A stretch of DNA of 19,065 nt from contig CBFCZR010000015.1 of assembly GCA_965602795.1 (NCBI GenBank), forward strand, positions 1-19,065, given 5' to 3'. Each line of letters starts with the position of its first letter. The first letter of the stretch is position 1. This DNA is from Bathyarchaeum sp965602795 (GTDB lineage: Archaea; Thermoproteota; Bathyarchaeia; Bathyarchaeales; Bathyarchaeaceae). The notes beneath the pieces are model-generated. The model was not told the DNA's origin and ran no database searches. It saw nothing but the letters and a program-made list of their open reading frames with translations. Below, piece by piece: positions 6,909-13,661 of the stretch. The position numbers and the translations under genes are program-made.

Positions 6909-7271
6909 TTACCTCATGAGTTTCACGTTTTTGCCGGTTGGGTTCTTTTCCATCAAATCTCTGATTGATAAACAGTTTCCCTTAGCCTTCAGAATCTTTG
7001 ATTTTGCCTGGTCAGAAAAGGCAAATGCTGCTACTGTCATGGGATGGATTATTTTTCCGGCTCCCAGAATTTTACCTGGGACAGCAACGGTTTCTCCCTC
7101 TTTGGTGTAGCGGTTCAATCGGCTCAAATTTACTGCTATGCGACTTCTGTTGGAAGCTGACAGACGCTCTGCTATGTTGCGCCATAATTCGGTTTTGTTT
7201 TCTCGCGATTTTTTCTTTAAATCTTGAATGAGCTTAATAAGCTCTGGATTTGTTGCCTTTACTTTCTTCAC
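6909..7271 (-). CDS. Large ribosomal subunit protein eL18 (L18e)
   Basis: Archaeal/eukaryotic-specific 50S protein related to bacterial L15 by fold, 120 residues. Recognised from NPELIKLIQDLKKKSRENKTELWRNIAERLS, the block RIAVNLSRLNRYTKEGETVAVPGKILGAGKI, and the basic C-terminus. The start is GTG at 7271, overlapping the rpoD stop in the sequence GTGA; AGGGT lies about 9 bases upstream inside rpoD. The overlap implies coupled translation with rpoD. Confidence 0.95.
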   Translation of the reverse strand: MKKVKATNPELIKLIQDLKKKSRENKTELWRNIAERLSASNRSRIAVNLSRLNRYTKEGETVAVPGKILGAGKIIHPMTVAAFAFSDQAKSKILKAKGNCLSIRDLMEKNPTGKNVKLMR

Positions 7272-8089
7272 TTCTTCATACCCTTTTTCACTTGTTTTCT
7301 GAAGTCCTTAATTTTTTTGTCAAGAATTTCTACAGCCTCAACGACGATTCGCTCTACTGGCAGTGCTCCAGTGGACTCGATTTTAAAAATAAAAGCTGTT
7401 TCGTCCCAAGACACTTCCACCGCTGCCGGGTCTTTGGCACAAGCATCTACGCAGTCCATACAGAGGGTACATTCTAACTCATTCCGAGTTTTTATTCCTC
7501 CCTCAGTTTCTATGAAAATCTCTTCAGGACAAACCTTAACACATTCACCGCATGCGTCACAGCGTTTGGCGTCAATTTTGACTTCTGGTAGGTACATGTA
7601 GGTGCACATTGAGACTGGCTGCCATTTTGCATGTTTCTTTCCTTGTCCAAGTCGAGCATAGGCTTCAAACTTTAGCCTTTGCTCGGGAGCCAATTTTACT
7701 AGCGGAACCTTGTCGCTGACCGGGGTGATGTCAGGATTCTCTGGCTTCAGTTCTCCTGAATAAACTGTTCTTGTTTTGTCTGTGGCTTCAGCTTCTAATG
7801 TTAGATTTGCTCGACAAAGGTTGCATCCTAGTTCGCTTTCGCATTTGCACTCTTCAGGAAGATTATAGGAATCTAGGTCGGTTTTGATGGGTATTAATCC
7901 CATCCTGTGAGCAAGAATTTCATCGTTAAGAATCGAAGAATTTTCGAGAATAACAACGTCGTCTATGGCCATTGCGGGGACTTCGGTGAGCATAATTCGC
8001 CGTAGCGCGTTTACAAACGGCACATTGACTCCTCTAACGATAAACCGCATGAAATCATCGGTTTTTTCAAGGATTTGAATCTCTACCAC
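7268..8089 (-). CDS. rpoD: DNA-directed RNA polymerase subunit D (Rpb3/Rpo3) with ferredoxin-like domain
   Basis: Assembly subunit of archaeal RNA polymerase, equivalent to bacterial alpha in part and partner of subunit L. The 273 residues show the dimerisation signature VNVPFVNALRRIMLTEVPAMAID (21-43), an insert with Cys81, Cys83, Cys89 and Cys92, then a ferredoxin-like domain with two complete cysteine sets: 177/180/183/187 (CDACGECVKVCP) and 207/210/213/217 (CTLCMDCVDACA). By ferredoxin analogy this can hold two [4Fe-4S] clusters. Not all archaeal D subunits keep both sets. The start is GTG at 8089, preceded by GAGG with 7-base spacing, and a promoter lies at 8127-8136, so this gene probably heads a transcript of its own running toward enolase and S2. 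Confidence 0.96.
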   Translation of the reverse strand: MVEIQILEKTDDFMRFIVRGVNVPFVNALRRIMLTEVPAMAIDDVVILENSSILNDEILAHRMGLIPIKTDLDSYNLPEECKCESELGCNLCRANLTLEAEATDKTRTVYSGELKPENPDITPVSDKVPLVKLAPEQRLKFEAYARLGQGKKHAKWQPVSMCTYMYLPEVKIDAKRCDACGECVKVCPEEIFIETEGGIKTRNELECTLCMDCVDACAKDPAAVEVSWDETAFIFKIESTGALPVERIVVEAVEILDKKIKDFRKQVKKGMKK

Positions 8090-8090
8090 A

Positions 8091-8112
8091 GTTAAGCCTC
8101 AATTAAGCCTCT
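8091..8112. repeat. Short tandem repeat covering the rpoD ribosome-binding site
   Basis: TTAAGCCTC occurs at 8092-8100 and again at 8103-8111, with an 11-base period. On the transcribed strand each copy reads GAGGCTTAA, so the GAGG before the rpoD GTG start is present twice in the leader. It may be a small duplication without function. Confidence 0.6.
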
Positions 8113-8126
8113 TCTTTGCAATGGCA

Positions 8127-8136
8127 CATTTAAAGC
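8127..8136 (-). promoter_or_regulatory. TATA-box promoter of the rpoD operon
   Basis: The minus strand reads GCTTTAAATG in the 166-base gap between S11 and rpoD. Transcription would begin near 8106, leaving about 17 bases before the GTG start of rpoD. The gap and box together suggest that rpoD, L18e, L13, S9 and following genes are transcribed separately from S13-S4-S11, or additionally to readthrough. Confidence 0.55.
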
Positions 8137-8255
8137 TCGTGCTTTTCAAAGAGAGAGAAAGGGATTATTTCAATATTGTGGTTTATGGGTCGCGTAAATA
8201 ATGTAATATTCCAGTGGCTCAATAATTGTTCTAAGATTCTGTAACCCTTGGCATG

Positions 8256-8651
8256 TTAGACTCTTCGTCCTCTGCGTCCGCCCTTCCTTCGAGTTCCATC
8301 GTGAGGGATAGGTGTCACTTCTTCTATGCGACCTACGCGGAAACCAGCTCTTGCCAAGGCACGTATGGCAGCTTGGGCTCCTGCTCCGGGTGTTCTGGCT
8401 CCTGAGCCTCCTGGGGCTCGGACTTTTATGTGTATGGCGGTTATTCCTTTGTCTTTGGCGATGGTTGCGGCGTGGGCTGCGGCTCGCATTGTAGCATATG
8501 CGGATGATTCTAGCCTGTCTGATTTGACGTGCATGCCTCCTGAGGAGCGTGCAATGGTTTCTGCGCCTGAGATGTCTGTGAAGTGGATGATTGTGTTGTT
8601 GTATGAGCTGAAAACGTGAACAACTGCCCATTTGTCAGACTTTTTACTCAT
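8256..8651 (-). CDS. rpsK: Small ribosomal subunit protein uS11
   Basis: 30S platform protein. With the ATG at 8651 the protein has 131 residues, starting MSKKSDKWAVVHVFSSYNN. Diagnostic blocks are NNTIIHFTDISGAETIARSSGGM, AIHIKVRAPGG and the basic C-terminus HDGTRRKGGRRGRRV. GGAGGA with 8-base spacing supports this ATG; a frame extension of six codons upstream has no such support. The gene overlaps the end of S4 by 8 bases. Confidence 0.96.
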   Translation of the reverse strand: MSKKSDKWAVVHVFSSYNNTIIHFTDISGAETIARSSGGMHVKSDRLESSAYATMRAAAHAATIAKDKGITAIHIKVRAPGGSGARTPGAGAQAAIRALARAGFRVGRIEEVTPIPHDGTRRKGGRRGRRV

Positions 8652-9210
8652 GGCTGTTTTCCTCCTCACTTGGGGTTGCTGTTTCGGTTGGAGTAGTAAT
8701 AGCTTTTGTTATTGGGTGATCGGGGTTTGTTAGAGGGCTTTTTGGGGCGTAAGCTATTTTTGTCTCCTCATCTTTGAGCACCAAATAGCTGGGGGTGGAA
8801 ACTCTTTTTCCGTCAATGGCGATGTGACCATGGGTAATAAATTGACGGGATTGCTGTATAGAATGGGCTAAGCCCCTGTGAAAAACAAGTGTTTGAAGCC
8901 TACGTTCCAGTATATCCTCTAAGCTTAGGTCCAAAACGTCGTCAAGTGCAGATTCTTCAGGCAGGATACCCAGCCGATGAAGCCTATCCAAAAGCTGTTT
9001 TTCCTGTTTTTTTCGTTCTTCAGTTGACATTCCCAAAAGTGAACGTCCGATGCCACGGTACTTTGAGAGCAAAGTTTTGTGGCGCCATATTTCTTTTTTG
9101 TTTCGTAAACCATATTGACCGAGCAGTTTAAGCTCGTTATCCAACGCATCGATTTGCCAAGGAAACCGGGGTGGATCAAACTTTTTTCTTTGCTTCTTTG
9201 GGTCTCCCAA
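8644..9210 (-). CDS. rpsD: Small ribosomal subunit protein uS4
   Basis: Primary 16S-rRNA-binding assembly protein of the 30S subunit, 188 residues. Begins MGDPKKQRKKFDPPRFPW, the archaeal S4 start, and carries the S4 RNA-binding domain RRLQTLVFHRGLAHSIQQSRQFITHGHIAIDGKRVSTPSYLV around residues 103-144. The C-terminal tail is glutamate and threonine rich. The start is TTG at 9210: the family-typical MGDP fixes it, and GGAG sits about 4 bases upstream, inside the S13 stop region. It is one base downstream of S13. Confidence 0.96.
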   Translation of the reverse strand: MGDPKKQRKKFDPPRFPWQIDALDNELKLLGQYGLRNKKEIWRHKTLLSKYRGIGRSLLGMSTEERKKQEKQLLDRLHRLGILPEESALDDVLDLSLEDILERRLQTLVFHRGLAHSIQQSRQFITHGHIAIDGKRVSTPSYLVLKDEETKIAYAPKSPLTNPDHPITKAITTPTETATPSEEENSHE

Positions 9211-9211
9211 T

Positions 9212-9679
9212 TTACTCCACTGCCCTGCGTTGTATCTGTTTCTTCTTTACGCCCATGGCCTTTCCTTTTCTGCCCGTTGTTCTAGTTCTTTGCCCTCGGA
9301 CCTTTAATCCGTAGCTGTGGCGGAATCCCTTCCATGACCTTATCTTTTTCATTTGGTCTATATCATTTTTTGTTTGAAGAACTAGGTCTGAGCTTAAGAG
9401 ATGAATGTCTTTTCCCGTTTCCAAATCTTTTCGCCGATTTAGAAGCCACAGGGGTATGTCATATTTCACGGGGTTTTTGATAATATCTTCGAGTTTTTCT
9501 ACTTCGGCGCTGGAAAGTAAACCCATCCTTGTTTTCGGGTCTACTTCAGCTTTCTCTATTATTGCGTTCGCTATCTTTATTCCTATACCCTTTACGTTTG
9601 TCAGGGCGTAAGTTACCGGCTGCGTTCCTTCAATGTCGGTTCCGGCAAACCTTATGATGTGCTGAAATTCTCTAGGCAT
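9212..9679 (-). CDS. rpsM: Small ribosomal subunit protein uS13
   Basis: 30S head protein contacting tRNA and the large subunit. The 155 residues include FQHIIRFAGTDIEGTQPVTYALTNVKGIGIKIANAII and the C-terminal SYGLKVRGQRTRTTGRKGKAMG, both diagnostic. First gene of the minus-strand block S13-S4-S11-rpoD, the standard archaeal alpha-operon order. ATG at 9679; a TATA box lies at 9727-9736. Confidence 0.97.
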   Translation of the reverse strand: MPREFQHIIRFAGTDIEGTQPVTYALTNVKGIGIKIANAIIEKAEVDPKTRMGLLSSAEVEKLEDIIKNPVKYDIPLWLLNRRKDLETGKDIHLLSSDLVLQTKNDIDQMKKIRSWKGFRHSYGLKVRGQRTRTTGRKGKAMGVKKKQIQRRAVE

Positions 9680-9726
9680 ATTGAAATTTCACGTCTCTTT
9701 AGGCTAACTACGGAAGTGAACTGTAG

Positions 9727-9736
9727 TTTATTTAAG
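9727..9736 (-). promoter_or_regulatory. TATA-box promoter of the S13-S4-S11 operon
   Basis: The minus strand reads CTTAAATAAA. A transcription start about 25 bases on would lie near 9706, leaving a leader of about 27 bases before the S13 ATG. The strongest-looking TATA element in the 211-base divergent gap before the moeA genes. Confidence 0.6.
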
Positions 9737-9890
9737 TTTTCCTTTATCTATATCGCTTTTTCAATAAAAATTATATGAAATAACCATTCGCAGTAGGTTG
9801 GGTAGTTATCTGCTCAAAACTGAGGCTTTGTTTCACTAGTTTTTGCGATAAGTTTTTTACGACTACTTGTTTGCTCTTTACTGGGGCGTT

Positions 9891-11123
9891 ATGTTGGCTC
9901 GGCTTAAAGGATTTGAAAAACTTACAAACGTGGACCATGCTCTACAACTTTTTTTGAAGCAACTTAAGCCCGAAAGGCTAGATTCTGAGCAAATCCCCAT
10001 TAATGAGGCGTTGGGGCGCGTTACAGCAGACGACGTCCGAGCCACGTATAATTTGCCGCCCTTTGACCGCTCAGCTGTTGACGGTTACGCCCTGAGAGCA
10101 AAGGATACCTTCGGAGTTTCCGCGTTTAACACTAAAACCTTCAAGTTAACTGAAGATAAAGTCCGCGAAAACGAGGCAAAAGAACTGTGGACTGGAAACC
10201 CCATTCCTGAGGGTGCCGACGCCGTGGTTATGCTTGAGTACACCCAGAAATATGAGGACAAAATTGAGGTGGAGAAAGCGGTTACCCCCGGCAGGAATGT
10301 TTCTGAAAGAGGCGAGGATGTGGCTGAAGGGGATGTTGCCATAGAGTCTGGGACTCGGCTGAATCCCCATCACTTGGGCTTGCTGGCGGCGCTGGGCAAA
10401 ACTCATGTTAAAGTTGTTCGGAAACCTAAAGTCGCCATCTTAGCCACCGGAAGTGAACTTGTGGAGCTGGGTCAAAAACTTGAGCCCGGCAAAATAGTGG
10501 AGACCAACCGGCTGCTTTTCTCCAGCATGTGCAAAGAGTTAGGAGCGGAAGCCCTAGACTTAGGCGTAGCCAAGGACGACCAGAAGGAGATAAGCGCCAA
10601 AATCAAGGAAGGATTAGAACAAGCAGATGCGGTTATCACCACTGGAGGGACAAGCGTCGGCTATCCAGACCTGGTTCCTTTGGTAGTCAATCAACTAGGA
10701 AAGCCCGGCGTAGTAATTCACGGCGTGGCCATTAGACCGGGCATGCCAACGGCGCTGGCAATCCTTAAAGGCAAACCCGTTTTTGTGCTGTCCGGAAACC
10801 CGGTGGCTGCCACTGTGGGCTTTGAGGCGTTCACTCGACCCACCCTTCTTGAGTTGCTGGGGATAAAGGAGGCTAGACCAGTAGTTGAGGCGAGGCTAAC
10901 TCGGAGAGTTGCAGGGGTTTTGGGGCGAAGGGTATTCTTGCGGGTTCGTGTGCTTGAAAAAGATGGCGGTTTTGTGGCTGAGCCTGTCAGAGTAACTGGG
11001 TCTGGCGTGCTTACCACTATAACAAAGGCAAACGGGTATGTGATTATTCCTGAAGACCGTGAAGGTGTAGAAGAGGGCGAATCCGTTAGGGTGCACCTTT
11101 TCTCTAGCATCGTGGGGGAGTAG
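9891..11123 (+). CDS. moeA: Molybdopterin molybdenumtransferase MoeA, first paralogue
   Basis: Inserts molybdate (or tungstate) into adenylated molybdopterin, the last step of molybdenum/tungsten cofactor synthesis. The 410 residues show the usual order of MoeA domains: substrate-binding motif NLPPFDRSAVDGYALRA (54-70, Asp64), GNPIPEGADAVVMLEYT, the central MogA-like domain with ATGSELVELG and TTGGTSVGYPDLV, SGNPVAATVGFE, and a C-terminal beta domain. The expected acidic residues of the active site are present. I chose ATG 9891; the frame is open 8 codons further to a TTG at 9867, but those residues are not family-like. One base separates its stop from the second moeA, so the two form an operon. 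The pair may divide molybdenum and tungsten insertion; the sequence does not say which does what. No periplasmic-binding-type domain is fused at the C-terminus. Confidence 0.95.
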   Translation: MLARLKGFEKLTNVDHALQLFLKQLKPERLDSEQIPINEALGRVTADDVRATYNLPPFDRSAVDGYALRAKDTFGVSAFNTKTFKLTEDKVRENEAKELWTGNPIPEGADAVVMLEYTQKYEDKIEVEKAVTPGRNVSERGEDVAEGDVAIESGTRLNPHHLGLLAALGKTHVKVVRKPKVAILATGSELVELGQKLEPGKIVETNRLLFSSMCKELGAEALDLGVAKDDQKEISAKIKEGLEQADAVITTGGTSVGYPDLVPLVVNQLGKPGVVIHGVAIRPGMPTALAILKGKPVFVLSGNPVAATVGFEAFTRPTLLELLGIKEARPVVEARLTRRVAGVLGRRVFLRVRVLEKDGGFVAEPVRVTGSGVLTTITKANGYVIIPEDREGVEEGESVRVHLFSSIVGE

Positions 11124-11124
11124 C

Positions 11125-12381
11125 ATGTTCCGGAAACTTCTTTCTTTCGATGAAGCCAAGCAACTTCTCAAACAGAAAGTTTTTGCCCAGCCTGTTGGAG
11201 TTGAAGAGGTTTCCATCTCAGAAGCCAATGATCGCGTGCTAGCCAAGAACATTGTGGCACCATTGAACATTCCTCCCTTTAGCAGATCAACAGTGGATGG
11301 ATACGCCGTGAAAGCGGTTGACACCTTCGGCGCAAGCGAAGACAAACCTGTCAGCCTCAGATTCTGTGGGCATGTGGCGATAGGCGAACCTCCAAAAGTA
11401 GTTGTGGAAAAGGGATTGGCTGCCGAGATAGTCACGGGCGCGCCCTTGCCGGATGGAGCTGACTCCGTGGTTATGGTGGAACAGACAAATAGGCGGGAAA
11501 ATAAGGTTTTGGTTCATCGTCCTGTTTCGATAGGCGAGAACATGATGGCTGCAGGCTCAGACATCCGCAAAAATGAAACTGTTCTAAAAAAAGGTCGCGT
11601 TCTGGGTTCCCGCGAAATTGGGGTTTTGGCTGCCATCGGCTTAACAGAAGTTGATGTTTACAGGCGCCCTAAAGTGGCTGTGTTGTCTACAGGGGCAGAG
11701 GTTGTGGAACCCGGAAAAGCTCTTCCACCCGGAAAAATCTATGACATAAACGCTCATACGTTGAGTGCAGCGGTTCTGGAAGCTGGAGGAGAGCCGATTA
11801 ACCTGGGAATCATCCCCGACAAGAAGGATAAACTGGAAAAGGCTCTGGAGAAGGCGTTGGATTCGGCAGATGCGGTGATAACTTCGGGCGGGGTTTCAGT
11901 TGGACCCAAAGACTTCACCCCCCAAGTCGTAGATACTCTGGGAAAGCCCGGCGTAATCATATCGGGGGTAGCTGTGAAACCCGGAAAACCACTAACCATC
12001 GCAGTGGTTGACGGAAAACCTGTCTTTTCTTTGCCCGGCAACCCAACATCGTCCCTCTTCATGTTCAACGTTTTTGTTCGCCCCATACTGGTCAAAATTG
12101 CTGGCAGAACCGAAGAAACGTTGCCTAAGGTTAAGGCGGTTGCTGCCCAGAAAATGTTTCCGGCACGGGGACGCCAAACCTTCGTTATGGTAAATTTAAC
12201 CTACGACAAAGCTGGAAAGCTGCTTGTCAGTCCAGTTCCTACCGGCTTGTCAGGAGCCATAACCACTTTGGCGAAGGCTGACGGTTTCGTTGAAATCTCC
12301 GAGAAGCAGCAGTTCATAGATGTGGGAACAGAAATAGATGTCTACCTATTTGGGAACGGGAGAAAAACGGATACAGCTTGA
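11125..12381 (+). CDS. moeA: Molybdopterin molybdenumtransferase MoeA, second paralogue
   Basis: Second MoeA-family enzyme in tandem, 418 residues. Same domain order as its neighbour: NIPPFSRSTVDGYAVKA (48-64, Asp58), GAPLPDGADSVVMVEQT, STGAEVVEPG, TSGGVSVGPKDFTPQVV, LPGNPTSSLFMFNVFVRP. Its key acidic residues are intact, so it is not a decayed copy. It differs from the first copy throughout, so the duplication is old rather than recent. ATG at 11125 follows the upstream TAG by one base; GGGGGAG in the end of the first gene can serve as ribosome-binding site. It ends 6 bases from the convergent membrane-protein gene. Confidence 0.95.
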   Translation: MFRKLLSFDEAKQLLKQKVFAQPVGVEEVSISEANDRVLAKNIVAPLNIPPFSRSTVDGYAVKAVDTFGASEDKPVSLRFCGHVAIGEPPKVVVEKGLAAEIVTGAPLPDGADSVVMVEQTNRRENKVLVHRPVSIGENMMAAGSDIRKNETVLKKGRVLGSREIGVLAAIGLTEVDVYRRPKVAVLSTGAEVVEPGKALPPGKIYDINAHTLSAAVLEAGGEPINLGIIPDKKDKLEKALEKALDSADAVITSGGVSVGPKDFTPQVVDTLGKPGVIISGVAVKPGKPLTIAVVDGKPVFSLPGNPTSSLFMFNVFVRPILVKIAGRTEETLPKVKAVAAQKMFPARGRQTFVMVNLTYDKAGKLLVSPVPTGLSGAITTLAKADGFVEISEKQQFIDVGTEIDVYLFGNGRKTDTA

Positions 12382-12387
12382 GTGTTT

Positions 12388-12762
12388 TTAGCTGAAGTTT
12401 TCTCTTTTTGACACTATATAGAGTGAGGCTATCAGCAGTATAATCATGTATGCTATCAGGGCAAGGTGGAACAGCATTGCTTCTCCGAAGGTTTGTAATG
12501 CAAGAGAGTTGGAGAGGGTTGTTGCTCCAAAGGTTATTCCCACAAAGAAGAGTCCGACTACGAGAGGTAGAGCCCATTTCTTCATCTTAAAGAGGGTGTA
12601 GGCGGTGATTAGGCTTAAGATTCCCAGAACTGGGATGTGTGGGGGTGCAGCGAAGTTTTCGATTGCAAAATAGCTTACTTCAAAGATTCCGACTGCGATA
12701 TAGAAAACTGAGAACAGCAACACGGCTGGGTTTTTGATATTGGAACTTAATTTCGATGTCAT
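12388..12762 (-). CDS. Small membrane protein with four predicted helices, unknown function
   Basis: I do not recognise a family. The 124 residues hold four hydrophobic stretches at about 13-35, 43-58, 63-82 and 95-116, separated by short polar links (KMKKW before helix three, SKREN after helix four). There is no signal peptide distinct from helix one and no obvious catalytic residue; conserved-looking prolines (NFAAPPHIPV) lie between helices one and two. It converges on moeA with a 6-base gap and has its own leader, with AGGGATG about 5 bases before the ATG at 12762. The ordered membrane pattern and compact spacing argue that it is a real gene. Confidence 0.7.
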   Translation of the reverse strand: MTSKLSSNIKNPAVLLFSVFYIAVGIFEVSYFAIENFAAPPHIPVLGILSLITAYTLFKMKKWALPLVVGLFFVGITFGATTLSNSLALQTFGEAMLFHLALIAYMIILLIASLYIVSKRENFS

Positions 12763-12968
12763 CTTGCATCCCTTGCCTACCGCTATAATACAACAGATAA
12801 TAAATTAGTTTCCCAAAAATTGCTTACCTTAGGAGCTTGTTCCCAACGAATTTTAGTGTCTTTCAGGAAATGAGAGATAAATGCTCTTAATGGGGAAGAT
12901 GGATTCGTTGTAATAATTCTGTTTTCATAAGTGTTATCCTCTGTTACTCTAATTTGAGTCCGATTAAG

Positions 12969-13214
12969 ATGGACCCGAAAAAAATGCTTTCTAAGGAGCT
13001 AGCCGCCAAAGTTGGTCACATCAGTGAGCAAACTGTTTCTGAGATGGTGGATCACTTCTTTATGCACGGCAACACATTTCTTCTCCTAGAATTGATGACT
13101 CTAAGAAAGGAAGTTGAAAGCCTGAGAGAAGAGCTTCATAAGAAGAAAAAGAAATCCTCTCCGCCAACTACTGGTTCCATGGAACCCTGTAACCTCTTTT
13201 ACCCCCGTTTTTAA
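12969..13214 (+). CDS. Small coiled-coil protein, unknown function
   Basis: I do not recognise this gene. From the ATG at 12969 it has 81 residues; an upstream in-frame TTG at 12954 would add five. The first half (MDPKKMLSKELAAKVGHISEQTVSEMVDHFF) is mixed helical. Residues about 34-60 form a leucine-heptad coiled coil (LLLELMTLRKEVESLREEL) followed by a run of lysines and a short tail rich in serine and proline. The shape suggests an oligomerising or nucleic-acid-contacting small protein, but no motif supports a function. There is no clear ribosome-binding site, so it may be leaderless. It stands alone between divergent and downstream single genes. Confidence 0.55.
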   Translation: MDPKKMLSKELAAKVGHISEQTVSEMVDHFFMHGNTFLLLELMTLRKEVESLREELHKKKKKSSPPTTGSMEPCNLFYPRF

Positions 13215-13285
13215 GACCAACAACGCAAACTTTCGATAACCAAAAGCTGGATATCATTAATTCTGTTTCCGCTCTCTCTTTCGCA

Positions 13286-13300
13286 AATTTTAAAAGTATA
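13286..13300 (+). promoter_or_regulatory. TATA-box promoter of the HNH-like gene
   Basis: AATTTTAAAAGTATA carries a TTTTAAAA core. A transcription start near 13318 would leave about 17 bases, including the GAGGG site, before the ATG at 13335. Confidence 0.5.
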
Positions 13301-13334
13301 CTAAAGGTTGGCTTATTGTTGCTGAGGGATTGTG

Positions 13335-13595
13335 ATGGATGAATTTTCTGAGGAGGTTGTGAAGAAAGCGTTTGCAAGAGCAAATGGCCGATGCCAGTGT
13401 GAACGAGAAAATCATGGTCATGGAAATTTTACGTGCTTCAGGCAGATTATATGGGAGCATAGGGGAAATAGCAAGGAGAGAAGTGGGTGGGAATCCCGTT
13501 ACTTTGTTAGCCCCGAGAAAGGCGGGAAACCTACAGTAGAAAACTGCGAAATACTCTGCTGGGACTGCTATACCAAGACAGTGCAGAGCCAATAA
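13335..13595 (+). CDS. HNH-like zinc-knuckle protein lacking the catalytic histidines
   Basis: A short 86-residue protein that aligns by eye with archaeal HNH endonuclease-type proteins: an N-terminal helix (DEFSEEVVKKAFARANGRC), cysteines 20, 22 and 34, then a central segment and the C-terminal knuckle ENCEILCWDC (69-78). In intact members the centre reads W-E-x-H-H and the knuckle ends C-x-x-C-H-K-K-T. Here the first is GWESRYFV (51-58) and the second CWDCYTKT, so both histidine positions are replaced (by Arg-Tyr and by Tyr). The zinc cysteines remain. It is therefore probably not a nuclease of the usual mechanism and may be a zinc-stabilised nucleic-acid-binding protein. GAGGG lies 6 bases before the ATG at 13335. 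The next gene is an agmatinase, with no evident link. Confidence 0.65.
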   Translation: MDEFSEEVVKKAFARANGRCQCERENHGHGNFTCFRQIIWEHRGNSKERSGWESRYFVSPEKGGKPTVENCEILCWDCYTKTVQSQ

Positions 13596-13661
13596 TCCTA
13601 AATTCTTCTTTCCTTATGTTAAGGCTAATAGATAATGCGTCTTTTCTGAGAGTGGCTAACT

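Noticed and set aside
8144..8162. Pyrimidine-rich tract on the minus strand after S11 as a transcription terminator
   Set aside because: CTTTCTCTCTCTTT is only moderately T-rich and has no hairpin; archaeal terminators are T-runs, so the evidence is too weak to annotate.
8170..8631. Long minus-strand reading frame overlapping S11
   Set aside because: It is the shadow of the S11 gene in another frame; composition is arginine/histidine rich with no family resemblance, and S11 is certain.
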